A stretch of 22,249 nucleotides of DNA from an uncultured Eubacteriales bacterium (GTDB lineage Bacteria; Bacillota; Clostridia; Lachnospirales; CAG-274). A program made the translations under genes and the position numbers. Positions 15,763 to 22,249 of the stretch are shown piece after piece. The DNA lies in assembly GCA_902497185.1 (NCBI GenBank), contig CABVEG010000004.1:1-22249 (forward strand), in the 5' to 3' direction. The first letter of the stretch is position 1. The number at the start of each line of letters is the position of its first letter. The notes below the pieces were generated by a model. That model was not told the origin of the DNA. It saw nothing but the letters and a program-made list of their open reading frames with translations, and made no database searches.

Positions 15763-15840
15763 ATATTTTCTCGAAAATATGACATTTTGTGGAAAACTTT
15801 ACTTTGTCCACACGAAAATATGTTTTGTTTTTGTGGATAA
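15763..15840. promoter_or_regulatory. Cluster of DnaA-box-like sites
   Basis: TGTGGATAA at 15832-15840 is the exact reverse complement of the DnaA box TTATCCACA. TTGTCCACA (15804-15812) differs at one base, and TGTGGAAAA (15788-15796) is the complement of TTTTCCACA, also one base away. They lie within 53 bp. A hairpin ATATTTTC-TC-GAAAATAT (15763-15780) is adjacent, and CGAAAATATG occurs twice (15772-15781, 15813-15822), each followed by TTTTGTGG, so the cluster looks like a small tandem duplication. No origin genes are nearby. Confidence 0.45.
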
Positions 15841-15858
15841 GTGGGATAACTTTGTGAA

Positions 15859-17232
15859 TTACTGCTGTGATACAAGCTTTTCTCCTAATTTTACTATATC
15901 ACCAGCACCCATAGTTATCAACATATCCTGTGGATTACAGTTGTTAATAATATAATTTTCGGCATTTTCAAATGTTCCGCAGTACTCTACATCTCCGCCA
16001 TGTTCGACAATCTTTTGTGCCAAATCCTTGCTGCTGACAAGACCGGTGTCCTTTTCTCTTGAGGCATATATGTCCACAAGCACAACCTTATCAGCCTTTG
16101 AAAGGACTTTTGCAAAGTCGTCTAAAAGTTCGTATGTCCTTGTGTAGGTATGAGGCTGAAAAACTATGCAAAGCCTTCCAATATCATTTGACCTTGCGCT
16201 GTTTATTGTAGCTGCAATTTCCGTAGGATGATGAGCATAATCATCTATTACCTGAACGCCGTTAAAGCTGCCCTTGTACTGAAAACGTCTGTCTGTGCCG
16301 TGGTAGTTGTCAATACCCTTAACAATGGTATCAACAGGAATACCATACCTATAACAAAGAGCAAAAGCTGAAAGTGAGTTGTACACATTATGCTCTCCCG
16401 GTATTGAAAGACTTACTTTGGCAATTTCTCTGCCTTTGTAATTCGCTTTATAAGTACCGTGTCCCATTGAATTATATCTTATATTTGTTGCATACCAATC
16501 GGCACTGTTGTCAATACCATAGGTTTCATAAGGGCACTTAATACCGTCTACAACCTCATAAAATCTTGGAATTTCATTATTAATAATTAAAAAACCGTTT
16601 TCAGGCACTCTCTTTGCAAACTTATTAAAGGACTTATAAATATTATCCAAATTTTTGAAATAATCTATATGGTCCTTATCCACATTTAAAATTATGGCTG
16701 AATGAGGATTAAACTTCAAAAAGCTGTCACAATATTCACAGGTTTCAAGTACAAAATAATCATCGCTGCCTATTCTGTAGTTGCCTCCGATACTTGGCAG
16801 CATTCCGCCTATTGATACTGTAGGCTCTGCATTTGCCCCAAGCAGAATTTCTGTAACAAGTGATGATGTTGTGGTCTTACCGTGAGTGCCTGCAACTGAA
16901 ATAGGGTGCTTATATTCAAGCATAAGCATACCCACAAGCTCTGCTCTGTCTATAACAACAGCCTTAGATGCTCTTGCTGCCTTCAGCTCAGGGTTATCCT
17001 CATTAACTGCTGCCGTGTAAACTACAAGCTCAATGTCATCGGTAATGTTTTCTGCCCTCTGACCTATTGCCACCTTAATACCCTTTTCAACAAGACTGTC
17101 CGTAACTGCTGACTGAACACCGTCAGAGCCGCTTATTTTCTTGCCCTTGTGCAAAAGTATTTCTGCAAGGCTTGACATACTTATACCGCCTATGCCTATA
17201 AAATGAATTTTGTTAAAATCCTTTAATAACAT
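15859..17232 (-). CDS. murC: UDP-N-acetylmuramate--L-alanine ligase, 457 aa
   Basis: Adds L-alanine to UDP-MurNAc with ATP, the first amino acid of the peptidoglycan stem peptide. The N-terminal UDP-binding motif is IHFIGIGGISMSSLA (9-23); the Mur ligase ATP loop GTHGKTTT is at 115-122; ETCEYCDSFLKF, HDYxHHPTEI-type VIDDYAHHPTEIAA and GTDRRFQ mark the central and C-terminal domains. The length is normal. The ATG at 17232 has AAGGGG about ten bases upstream. It follows the unknown membrane protein gene by 24 bp on the same strand, so they probably share a transcript starting at 17984-18011. Confidence 0.96.
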   Translation of the reverse strand: MLLKDFNKIHFIGIGGISMSSLAEILLHKGKKISGSDGVQSAVTDSLVEKGIKVAIGQRAENITDDIELVVYTAAVNEDNPELKAARASKAVVIDRAELVGMLMLEYKHPISVAGTHGKTTTSSLVTEILLGANAEPTVSIGGMLPSIGGNYRIGSDDYFVLETCEYCDSFLKFNPHSAIILNVDKDHIDYFKNLDNIYKSFNKFAKRVPENGFLIINNEIPRFYEVVDGIKCPYETYGIDNSADWYATNIRYNSMGHGTYKANYKGREIAKVSLSIPGEHNVYNSLSAFALCYRYGIPVDTIVKGIDNYHGTDRRFQYKGSFNGVQVIDDYAHHPTEIAATINSARSNDIGRLCIVFQPHTYTRTYELLDDFAKVLSKADKVVLVDIYASREKDTGLVSSKDLAQKIVEHGGDVEYCGTFENAENYIINNCNPQDMLITMGAGDIVKLGEKLVSQQ

Positions 17233-17256
17233 TAAAATCTATCCCCTTAAATTAAA

Positions 17257-17955
17257 TTATTTTACCTGATCGAAAAAGTCCTGTGCAAGTGCTGCCATAT
17301 CATCGTAAGTATAGTTTCTTGCAATAGATTCAAGTGTATAGCCTATACCGTCACTGTACCACATAAGCTGCTGCATTGGCAAAATTTCAGAAAGAGAATT
17401 ACCCTCTCTTACAACAACATTGCCTGCCTCCTGGGCTTTTTTAATATATTCCGGAAGATCAGAGCTGTCTGTTGTATAATAAAGACTTCTGTCATTATAT
17501 ACAACATTTACATCTCCAACAGTGCCGTTTTGTGCCTTTGCCTTAGGCAGCATTTCATTGTACTCTGCTTCTGTCATTGCCTTTGCTGTTATTGAAAGTC
17601 TTTCGCCGTTAGTAACAGCATTTGCAAGATAATTATATTTAATACCATTATCGGTAATTTCATAATTATTTAAATTAAATTGCTGATTAAGTTTACTTGT
17701 CTGTATTACATTTTCAAGCCCAAGTTCATTAAGCTCCCTCTTTGAAGGCAAATCTCCTTCTTCAATTTCTGAAATTTCTGCCTCTGTATTAATATGGTAC
17801 TCAACATTACTGCCGCCGTTTTCGGTTTCAACTGTTTCAGCATCATCCGGCTTATTGTTATTTGCAGCAATAAATATTGCAGTTAAAATAATTACAGCCA
17901 TTAAAATGCCTATAATTATGTAAACTATTTTATTAAAATTTAATTTTTCTTTCAT
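17257..17955 (-). CDS. Membrane-anchored protein of unknown function, 232 aa
   Basis: Residues 10-31 are one strongly hydrophobic helix (VYIIIGILMAVIILTAIFIA core) after a short basic N-terminus, so the protein is anchored with its large C-terminal part outside. A low-complexity acidic linker (36-70) follows, then a beta-rich domain (about 85-232) containing NVVYNDRSLYYTTD and QLMWYSDGIGYTLESI. This part loosely recalls DUF4367-type domains, which I offer only as a possibility. I start at ATG 17955 with AAAGGA upstream; the earlier ATG at 18003 would be too close to the promoter. Its position before murC suggests a cell-envelope role, by context only. Confidence 0.7.
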   Translation of the reverse strand: MKEKLNFNKIVYIIIGILMAVIILTAIFIAANNNKPDDAETVETENGGSNVEYHINTEAEISEIEEGDLPSKRELNELGLENVIQTSKLNQQFNLNNYEITDNGIKYNYLANAVTNGERLSITAKAMTEAEYNEMLPKAKAQNGTVGDVNVVYNDRSLYYTTDSSDLPEYIKKAQEAGNVVVREGNSLSEILPMQQLMWYSDGIGYTLESIARNYTYDDMAALAQDFFDQVK

Positions 17956-17983
17956 AATATATTTTTTCCTTTCCCTGTAAATA

Positions 17984-18011
17984 TATATATTAGTATACCA
18001 CAAACTGTCAA
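17984..18011 (-). promoter_or_regulatory. Promoter for the membrane protein-murC unit
   Basis: On the minus strand, TTGACA (18006-18011), 16-bp spacer, TATATA (17984-17989). A frame-independent TATACT lies inside the spacer. Confidence 0.5.
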
Positions 18012-18090
18012 GGTTGAAAATACCAAAGTAGCTTTTTTGTACTATAAAATTTGAAATAACATAAAATAATAAAAGAGAGGAGAATGATAA

Positions 18091-19110
18091 ATGGAAAGCT
18101 GCATAATAAGAAATAACGAGGCAATATATGCCATATACAAAGAAAAAAGCACCATTCGTATAAGAAAAAGAAATGAAGATAAGTGGAATGAGGCAATAAT
18201 AACGGCTAAAAACACTATAGGAGGTTTTTCGGTAATGGGCAGCCCTGATGGAGAACCTGCCATACTTTATCAGGACAGCAAAGGCAATTTAATGGCAGCA
18301 AGAGGTGACAGACCCCACAGAATGGTTCTTAGGAATACATCTGAAAATGCTTCCCCTCTGCATATCAGAGGCATATTAAGAGAAAACACAATACAGCTTT
18401 TTTATAACAGAGATTATATTAGTGAAAGCTATATTACGGAGCAGCACAGAAGAGAGGACGGAAGCTGGTCAAAGGCAATTCCTCTTGACAAATACATATC
18501 AAATGGAAATTTAACGAAACTTGTATGTATGGGAGATAATTACATACTGTTTTATTCCAAAAATGTGCCTGAACAACAAATAGGCTACAGAGAAATAGGC
18601 AGATACTCTATAGGCGAATTTAAAATGCTTTATTCAACAGGCTATAAAATTCTTGATTACTCAATTGCTTTAACCTGTGATGAAATCCATTTTTGTGCTG
18701 TTGTGCTCACTAACAGAGGAAACAGGCTGATATATATTAAAAAAGATGGAAACGGCATTTCAAAAGCAAAAATTCTTTATGAGGGCTTTGCAAAAGGCTG
18801 CCATATTTCAATAGAAAACAGTAAAATAGTAATTGTGTTTTCCACTATATCAGGAAATAACAGAATAATGTCCTATGATATGGGTAATACATTCAGGAGA
18901 ACGGAAAGTATTGAACAGTTTGTGTTTAATAAAACCCTGTTTTATGACTATATTAAACAAAGCTCTGACAACTTTGTTGCATCAGAGCTTATAACTGATG
19001 TTAATTTTCCCTATGAGGTCAGGTATTGTCCATTTATAAATAACAGCTTTAATGAAGTTGAAAAATTGAAAAGGGAAATTGAAAGGCTTAAAAGAGTTGC
19101 AAAGGGATAG
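18091..19110 (+). CDS. Hypothetical protein, 339 aa, possible beta-propeller
   Basis: I do not recognise a named family. The protein has no signal peptide or membrane segment. It is made of repeated short beta-strand pairs of the type 'polar turn, then hydrophobic strand' (GEPAILYQDSKGNLMAAR, NTIQLFYNRDYIS, DNYILFYSKN, NRLIYIKKDGNG, SKIVIVFSTISGNNRIMSYD), spaced by about 45-55 residues, which suggests a propeller-like or sialidase-like fold. The C-terminus (about 319-339, NEVEKLKREIERLKRVAKG) is a short coiled coil that could drive oligomerisation. GAGAGGAG lies eight bases before the ATG. It diverges from the membrane protein-murC unit with 135 bp between them. Confidence 0.7.
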   Translation: MESCIIRNNEAIYAIYKEKSTIRIRKRNEDKWNEAIITAKNTIGGFSVMGSPDGEPAILYQDSKGNLMAARGDRPHRMVLRNTSENASPLHIRGILRENTIQLFYNRDYISESYITEQHRREDGSWSKAIPLDKYISNGNLTKLVCMGDNYILFYSKNVPEQQIGYREIGRYSIGEFKMLYSTGYKILDYSIALTCDEIHFCAVVLTNRGNRLIYIKKDGNGISKAKILYEGFAKGCHISIENSKIVIVFSTISGNNRIMSYDMGNTFRRTESIEQFVFNKTLFYDYIKQSSDNFVASELITDVNFPYEVRYCPFINNSFNEVEKLKREIERLKRVAKG

Positions 19111-19194
19111 GTGAATCAATATAATAAAAGACAATGCCCGATTTTAGTTTATATTGCATAACTATCTGAACAAAGTGCCTCTATTAAAAAAGAT

Positions 19195-19223
19195 TTGACA
19201 GCACAAGAAATTTATGCTATCAT
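19195..19223 (+). promoter_or_regulatory. Promoter of the candidate antitoxin RNA
   Basis: TTGACA (19195-19200), exact 17-bp spacer, TATCAT (19218-19223). No protein gene follows; the transcript runs into a terminator 60-90 bases later. The 84 bp before it (19111-19194) hold nothing I can name. Confidence 0.75.
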
Positions 19224-19229
19224 TAAATT

Positions 19230-19318
19230 ACAAGAGGGAGCAATTATAGTTGCCTTTCCCTTTAGATGGTTTATTTAACTTAACCGTCCTATGGTTCAGA
19301 TAGGGCGGTTATTTCTTT
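19230..19318 (+). ncRNA. Candidate antisense antitoxin RNA, about 90 nt
   Basis: Starts near 19230 from a strong promoter. A 5' hairpin can form from GGGA and GCAA (19236-19244 region) with TTGC and TCCC (19250-19260). It ends in the terminator AACCGTCCTAT (19282-19292) / ATAGGGCGGTT (19300-19310), then ATTTCTTT. It opposes the 21-aa peptide transcript, overlapping its 3' end and last codons, the layout of Bacillus TxpA/RatA and BsrG/SR4 type I toxin-antitoxin pairs. Ends are estimates. Confidence 0.65.
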
Positions 19319-19374
19319 GTTATAGAAACAATTATTATAGTTACAAGTAATGTAAAAATAATTATGTATTCCAT
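19309..19374 (-). CDS. Candidate type I toxin, 21-aa hydrophobic peptide
   Basis: Minus-strand ATG at 19374, stop TAA at 19309-19311. The peptide starts MEYIIIFTLLVT, continues with an Ile/Val-rich helix and ends SITKK: one membrane helix with a lysine tail, typical of small type I toxins and holin-like toxins, though shorter than most (about 30 aa). GGGGG lies about seven bases upstream, but it is locked in a hairpin (CCCTT 19384-19388 with AAGGG 19394-19398), as in translationally silenced toxin mRNAs. Its own promoter is at 19441-19469, giving a 60-base leader. The stop codon falls inside the terminator stem shared with the opposing RNA. The toxic effect is inferred from form and context only. 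Confidence 0.65.
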   Translation of the reverse strand: MEYIIIFTLLVTIIIVSITKK

Positions 19375-19383
19375 AAGAACACC

Positions 19384-19402
19384 CCCTTTCTATAAGGGAG
19401 TG
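19384..19402 (-). promoter_or_regulatory. Hairpin covering the toxin ribosome site
   Basis: CCCTT (19384-19388) and AAGGG (19394-19398) pair around a five-base loop, with CAC/GTG (19380-19382, 19400-19402) able to extend it. On the mRNA the G-run that serves as ribosome site is in the stem. Confidence 0.5.
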
Positions 19403-19440
19403 GAAAGAACAACCAACCTTATCCCCTCTTGCTCACAAAC

Positions 19441-19469
19441 CTTATACAATATTTATTGTATTTTGTAAA
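19441..19469 (-). promoter_or_regulatory. Promoter of the candidate toxin
   Basis: On the minus strand, TTTACA (19464-19469), 17-bp spacer, TATAAG (19441-19446). The spacer holds a perfect inverted repeat TACAATA-TT-TATTGTA (19445-19460) that could be an operator. Confidence 0.6.
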
Positions 19470-19491
19470 ATGTTTTTCCATTAAATCTAAT
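19463..19491 (+). promoter_or_regulatory. Promoter of thiE
   Basis: TTGTAA (19463-19468), 17-bp spacer, TCTAAT (19486-19491). Its -35 box overlaps the -35 box of the toxin promoter on the other strand, so the two may compete. No TPP riboswitch precedes thiE. Confidence 0.4.
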
Positions 19492-19511
19492 AACATCAAA
19501 GGAGAACCACA

Positions 19512-20150
19512 ATGAAATTCACACCCGACAATCTAAAGCTATATGCCATAACAGACCGTCAATGGCTAAAATCAAAAAGCATTTCACAGGCAGTTGAGGA
19601 GGCAATAAAGGGCGGAGCTACAATTATACAAATAAGAGAAAAAGATACTCCTTACTCTGAATTTAAAGAAATTGCCCTTGACATTAAAAAAATTACGGAC
19701 AAATATAATATACCTCTTATTATAAATGATAATGTAGAACTTTGCAAAGAAATTGACGCTGACGGTGTACACGTTGGCGCTGATGATATGTCTGTTAAAA
19801 ATGCCCGCAAAATACTTGGCAATAATAAAATAGTCGGAGGTACTGCAAGAACACTGGAAAGAGCCATTAAGGCATATAATGAAGGTGCGGACTATCTTGG
19901 TATAGGTGCAGTATTTAACACCACTACAAAAGAGGGTACCACCCATATGACAAGAGAGCTTGCGCAAAGTATAAATGCAGCCGTCAGTATTCCAACAGTT
20001 GCAATAGGCGGCATCAATGAAGAAAATGCTCATCTTCTCTATGACTATGGGGTAAGTGGTATAGCTGTAGTGTCTGCCATATTTGCACAGGAGGATATTG
20101 CAGCTGCCTGTCAAAGACTTATTAAAGAAGTAAATAAATTTAATGCATAA
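19512..20150 (+). CDS. thiE: Thiamine-phosphate synthase, 212 aa
   Basis: Joins HMP pyrophosphate and thiazole phosphate to thiamine phosphate. It is a TIM barrel with QIREKD at 40-45, VHVGADDM (86-93), the phosphate-binding loop GIGAVFNTTTKEG (about 130-142), VAIGGI (163-168) and VVSAI near 186. Length is usual. The loop has FNTTTKEG where many enzymes have FPTxTK, a mild variation. AAAGGAGAA stands about seven bases before the ATG. No other thiamine genes are in the window, so it may serve salvage or work with a distant cluster. Its terminator overlaps the ribosome site of the next gene. Confidence 0.94.
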   Translation: MKFTPDNLKLYAITDRQWLKSKSISQAVEEAIKGGATIIQIREKDTPYSEFKEIALDIKKITDKYNIPLIINDNVELCKEIDADGVHVGADDMSVKNARKILGNNKIVGGTARTLERAIKAYNEGADYLGIGAVFNTTTKEGTTHMTRELAQSINAAVSIPTVAIGGINEENAHLLYDYGVSGIAVVSAIFAQEDIAAACQRLIKEVNKFNA

Positions 20151-20154
20151 AAAT

Positions 20155-20203
20155 AAACCTCTCTGAATATCTTAATTATAAAAAGATAATTGGGAGGTTT
20201 TTT
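20155..20203 (+). terminator. thiE terminator overlapping the next ribosome site
   Basis: AAACCTC (20155-20161) pairs with GAGGTTT (20194-20200), and TATCTT (20168-20173) with AAGATA (20183-20188); a T-run follows. The 3' arm contains GGGAGG, the ribosome site of the gene starting at 20205. Confidence 0.7.
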
Positions 20204-20204
20204 T

Positions 20205-20582
20205 ATGTTCAAATCTAAAGGTTCACCTGTTTTTGCTTTGTTTAAGGGTATAATAATAAGCTACATAATTACAATGGCTGTATTTATTATATTTGCTCTG
20301 CTGATTACATACACAGATATAAACGAAAAACATATTGGTACAGTAATAAAGGTTACTACAGCTATTGTATGTATATTAAGCGGACTTATTACAGCAGGGT
20401 CAGCAAGGAAAGGCGGTCTTATTTGGGGTATAATTTCAGGAATAAGCTATGTAGCCATAATGTGCATTTTAGGCTTTGCCTTAATACCTGATTACTCCTT
20501 TACATCTAAAATTATAGTAAGCCTTATGCTTGCCATAGCAGGAGGCGGATTAGGCGGAGTAATAGGAATAAACTTAAAATAA
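20205..20582 (+). CDS. TIGR04086-like membrane protein, 125 aa
   Basis: A small integral membrane protein with four predicted helices (about 13-35, 45-63, 69-88, 99-120), ending in a glycine-rich segment AGGGLGGVIGIN. Size and pattern match the TIGR04086 family of Clostridia and Bacilli, whose function is not known. I start at ATG 20205, because GGGAGG (20192-20197) lies eight bases upstream; the frame open from 20190 begins at TTG inside that site. The ribosome site is also the 3' arm of the thiE terminator, so expression may depend on unfolding or read-through. No other evidence for a role. Confidence 0.8.
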   Translation: MFKSKGSPVFALFKGIIISYIITMAVFIIFALLITYTDINEKHIGTVIKVTTAIVCILSGLITAGSARKGGLIWGIISGISYVAIMCILGFALIPDYSFTSKIIVSLMLAIAGGGLGGVIGINLK

Positions 20583-20583
20583 A

Positions 20584-20610
20584 AACATAGAGGGGTTGTC
20601 CCTCTATGTT
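20584..20610 (-). terminator. Terminator of the AEC transporter gene
   Basis: AACATAGAGGG (20584-20594) pairs with CCCTCTATGTT (20600-20610), an 11-bp perfect stem. On the minus strand it is followed by TTTTTATTTTA. The AEC stop codon (20609-20611) overlaps the stem. On the plus strand no T-run follows, so it may stop the thiE-side transcript less well. Confidence 0.85.
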
Positions 20611-21598
20611 AAATAAGCCCGACACTTTTGAATAAAACTATCATCGAAAACACTGTAATAATTGATGCCACATTACACCATATTACAAGCTGTCTGGCAA
20701 GCTCACCGTGGTTATGCATACTTTCAGCCATAATAGCAGAGCTCACGGCAACAGGAGAACCGTAAAATGCAATAAGTGCAGGAAAATCTGCCTTTGTCAA
20801 AGGGAAAAATCCTGTTTTTGCTATAAGCAAAATTGCAGTAAGACATATTGCCGGTACAATAATAAGACGCCAAAGTACACCAAGAGTAATATCCATTGCA
20901 AGCTCCTTAATGGCAGACATCTTAAATCTTCCGCCCAATACAAGAAGCGCAATAGGTGATGCCATAGAACCTACATCCTTAATGGTTTCATAAAGGAATG
21001 GAATATCATCTTTAATTGTAAAAGGTACATAGCTCCTTAAAACAAGGCACACCAAGGCACAGCCCACACCTATTATAAGTGGGTTCTTGCATATGGATTT
21101 AAAAATATCCAAAGCCGATGTTTTTTTGCCGCTGTTGTCATAGCTGAAAATAGAAAGCACAACTACAGCAAGAATATTAAATGTGGGAATACCTATAGCA
21201 GAAACAACAGCTGCCGTAGCAAGAGCTGCCTCACCGCCCATTGCCTTAGCCAAAGGAATACCTATAATAGCATAATTAGAACGGAAAGCACACTGTATAA
21301 GCACGCCTCTTTTACCGCTGTCCTTAGTATAAACCATAAAGAACAGAGCAGCCAGACCGCAGGCTGCAACTACAAGAAGCGCCGCAGTAAGCACCAGTTT
21401 CCAGTTAATATCTGAAATACTTTCGATATTGTAAACACTGTAAAAAAGATAGACAGGAATAGCCACATTAAAAGCAAGTTTATTGGCATTTACAAAAAAG
21501 CTTTCAGGCAAAAGCTCTATCTTCTGCAAAAAATAGCCAAGAAAAATGACTAAAATAATAGGCATTACTGCATTAATTGAAAAAATAAGCGTAGACAT
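20609..21598 (-). CDS. AEC family transporter (auxin efflux carrier-like), 329 aa
   Basis: Integral membrane transporter of the AEC family (Mem_trans domain), which in bacteria exports or exchanges small carboxylates such as malate or malonate; the substrate here is unknown. About ten helices are seen in two fivefold halves, with N-terminal NAVMPIILVIFLGYFLQ, the PVYLFYSV half-helix and C-terminal FYGSPVAVSSAIMA, a family-typical crossover region. Length is slightly above the usual 305-320. The ATG overlaps the stop of the phosphodiesterase gene as TAATG, so translation is coupled; AAGGAG is 11 bases upstream. Confidence 0.92.
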   Translation of the reverse strand: MSTLIFSINAVMPIILVIFLGYFLQKIELLPESFFVNANKLAFNVAIPVYLFYSVYNIESISDINWKLVLTAALLVVAACGLAALFFMVYTKDSGKRGVLIQCAFRSNYAIIGIPLAKAMGGEAALATAAVVSAIGIPTFNILAVVVLSIFSYDNSGKKTSALDIFKSICKNPLIIGVGCALVCLVLRSYVPFTIKDDIPFLYETIKDVGSMASPIALLVLGGRFKMSAIKELAMDITLGVLWRLIIVPAICLTAILLIAKTGFFPLTKADFPALIAFYGSPVAVSSAIMAESMHNHGELARQLVIWCNVASIITVFSMIVLFKSVGLI

Positions 21599-22143
21599 TA
21601 TAAATCATACTCCTTTATTTTGTTTCCATCAAAATCCTTAATTGTAAATTTGCCGTCTTCATAAATCATATAGCTGTGTTTATTGCCGTTTTTAGGTATT
21701 GACACAGAGCCGGGATTAATATAAACATAGCCTTCAGGCTGTTCTTCCATTGCCTGAATATGGGTATGACCGTGAATAAGAAGGTCCCCCTTTTTAAGCA
21801 TTGGAGGATTAGATATATTAAAGTTGTGACCGTGTGTAATAAACCACATTCTGCCCTCAACAAACATAAGGGCATACTCTGCCATAACAGGAAATTCCAA
21901 AACCATTTGGTCAACTTCTGCTTCGCAGTTGCCTCTAACAGCAACAATTTCAGCCTTGATGCTGTTTAAAAGTGCAATAACAGCCTTTGGATTATAGTCC
22001 CTTGGCAAGTCATTTCTTGGACCGTGATACAATAAATCTCCAAGTAAAATAAGTTTTTCGGCATTTTCCGCCTTATATGCTTCAACAGTTTTTTCAGCAT
22101 AATAAAAAGAGCCGTGAATATCTGATGCAAACATTAGTTTCAT
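21598..22143 (-). CDS. yfcE: YfcE/MJ0936-type metallophosphodiesterase, 181 aa
   Basis: Small calcineurin-like phosphodiesterase that hydrolyses phosphodiester substrates with two metal ions; the natural substrate is not settled. All metal-binding motifs are present: SDIHG (7-11), GDLLYHGPRN (about 35-44), GNCE (about 71-74), THGH (about 103-106) and HGHTH (about 124-128). YINPGSVSIPKN is the C-terminal family mark. Length matches YfcE (about 184). AAGGAG lies seven bases before the ATG. It forms a translationally coupled pair with the AEC transporter. Confidence 0.93.
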   Translation of the reverse strand: MKLMFASDIHGSFYYAEKTVEAYKAENAEKLILLGDLLYHGPRNDLPRDYNPKAVIALLNSIKAEIVAVRGNCEAEVDQMVLEFPVMAEYALMFVEGRMWFITHGHNFNISNPPMLKKGDLLIHGHTHIQAMEEQPEGYVYINPGSVSIPKNGNKHSYMIYEDGKFTIKDFDGNKIKEYDL

Positions 22144-22214
22144 AAAAATTCTCCTTATTAGTTATTTCCTTATTACTTACAATAATTTTAACAAAAAAAA
22201 GCAGAGGTGTAAAT

Positions 22215-22249
22215 ATGAAAATAAGCAAAATAATTATTATAGCACTTTT
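22215..22249 (+). CDS. Partial gene, N-terminus only
   Basis: ATG at 22215 with GAGGTG about seven bases upstream; the frame is open to the window end. The visible residues MKISKIIIIAL look like the start of a signal peptide or membrane anchor. The product cannot be named. It diverges from the phosphodiesterase gene; the gap between holds only A/T-rich sequence. Confidence 0.5.
   Translation, partial: MKISKIIIIAL

Noticed and set aside
15763..15840. Replication origin
   Set aside because: Three DnaA-like boxes but no dnaA, dnaN, rpmH or clear unwinding element beside them, so only a box cluster is claimed.
19380..19511. TPP riboswitch before thiE
   Set aside because: The conserved CTGAGA and ACCTGATC-type blocks are absent; the gap is filled by promoters and the toxin leader.
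19584..20114. Minus-strand 176-aa frame inside thiE
   Set aside because: It is a shadow of thiE: cysteine- and tyrosine-rich, no ribosome site, while thiE motifs are intact.

Overview
The window looks like chromosomal DNA from a low-GC Clostridia-type Firmicute, plausibly a gut commensal. This rests on A/T-rich sequence, AGA-dominated arginine codons, strong AGGAGG-type ribosome binding sites, and family-level resemblance of the proteins (ACT-domain PheB next to hom, aspartokinase with an internal beta start, GSI-alpha glutamine synthetase followed by an ANTAR protein, a TIGR04086-like membrane protein). No species is claimed.

Layout. 65-600: an XRE-type regulator diverging from a 68-aa orphan. 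741-3665: the aspartate-family operon pheB-hom-lysC; lysC has a well-formed in-frame internal start for a beta subunit. 3739-4181: a 397-bp palindrome-rich, MITE-like insert between two identical 23-bp copies of what looks like the lysC terminator hairpin. 4197-6592 (minus): recD2, followed at 11 bp by an unlisted 45-aa membrane peptide carrying the GG-x-DGPT signature of Na+-pump decarboxylase beta subunits. 6845-11710: purC-purF-purB-purA. 11822-14008: glnA behind a consensus promoter that runs straight into a terminator (attenuator), then an ANTAR antiterminator gene. 14016-14225: a strong terminator and a second hairpin mosaic.

14238-17955 (minus): a SAM methyltransferase, efp, murC and a membrane-anchored unknown; the efp-murC gap holds three DnaA-box-like sites. 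18091-19110: an unknown 339-aa protein with propeller-like repeats. 19195-19469: a previously unlisted candidate type I toxin-antitoxin locus with a 21-aa hydrophobic peptide and an opposing small RNA. 19512-20582: thiE and a TIGR04086-like membrane protein whose RBS lies in the thiE terminator stem. 20609-22143 (minus): an AEC transporter and a YfcE-like phosphodiesterase in a TAATG-coupled pair. 22215 onward: the start of another gene cut by the window edge.

How it fits together. Most of the window is housekeeping nitrogen and anabolic metabolism: aspartate to homoserine/lysine/threonine, de novo purines (PurF uses glutamine; PurB and PurA use aspartate-derived steps), and glutamine synthesis under likely RNA-level control. 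The unusual content sits in the gaps: two tiny membrane peptides, two hairpin mosaics, an attenuator, an internal start and a DnaA-box cluster.
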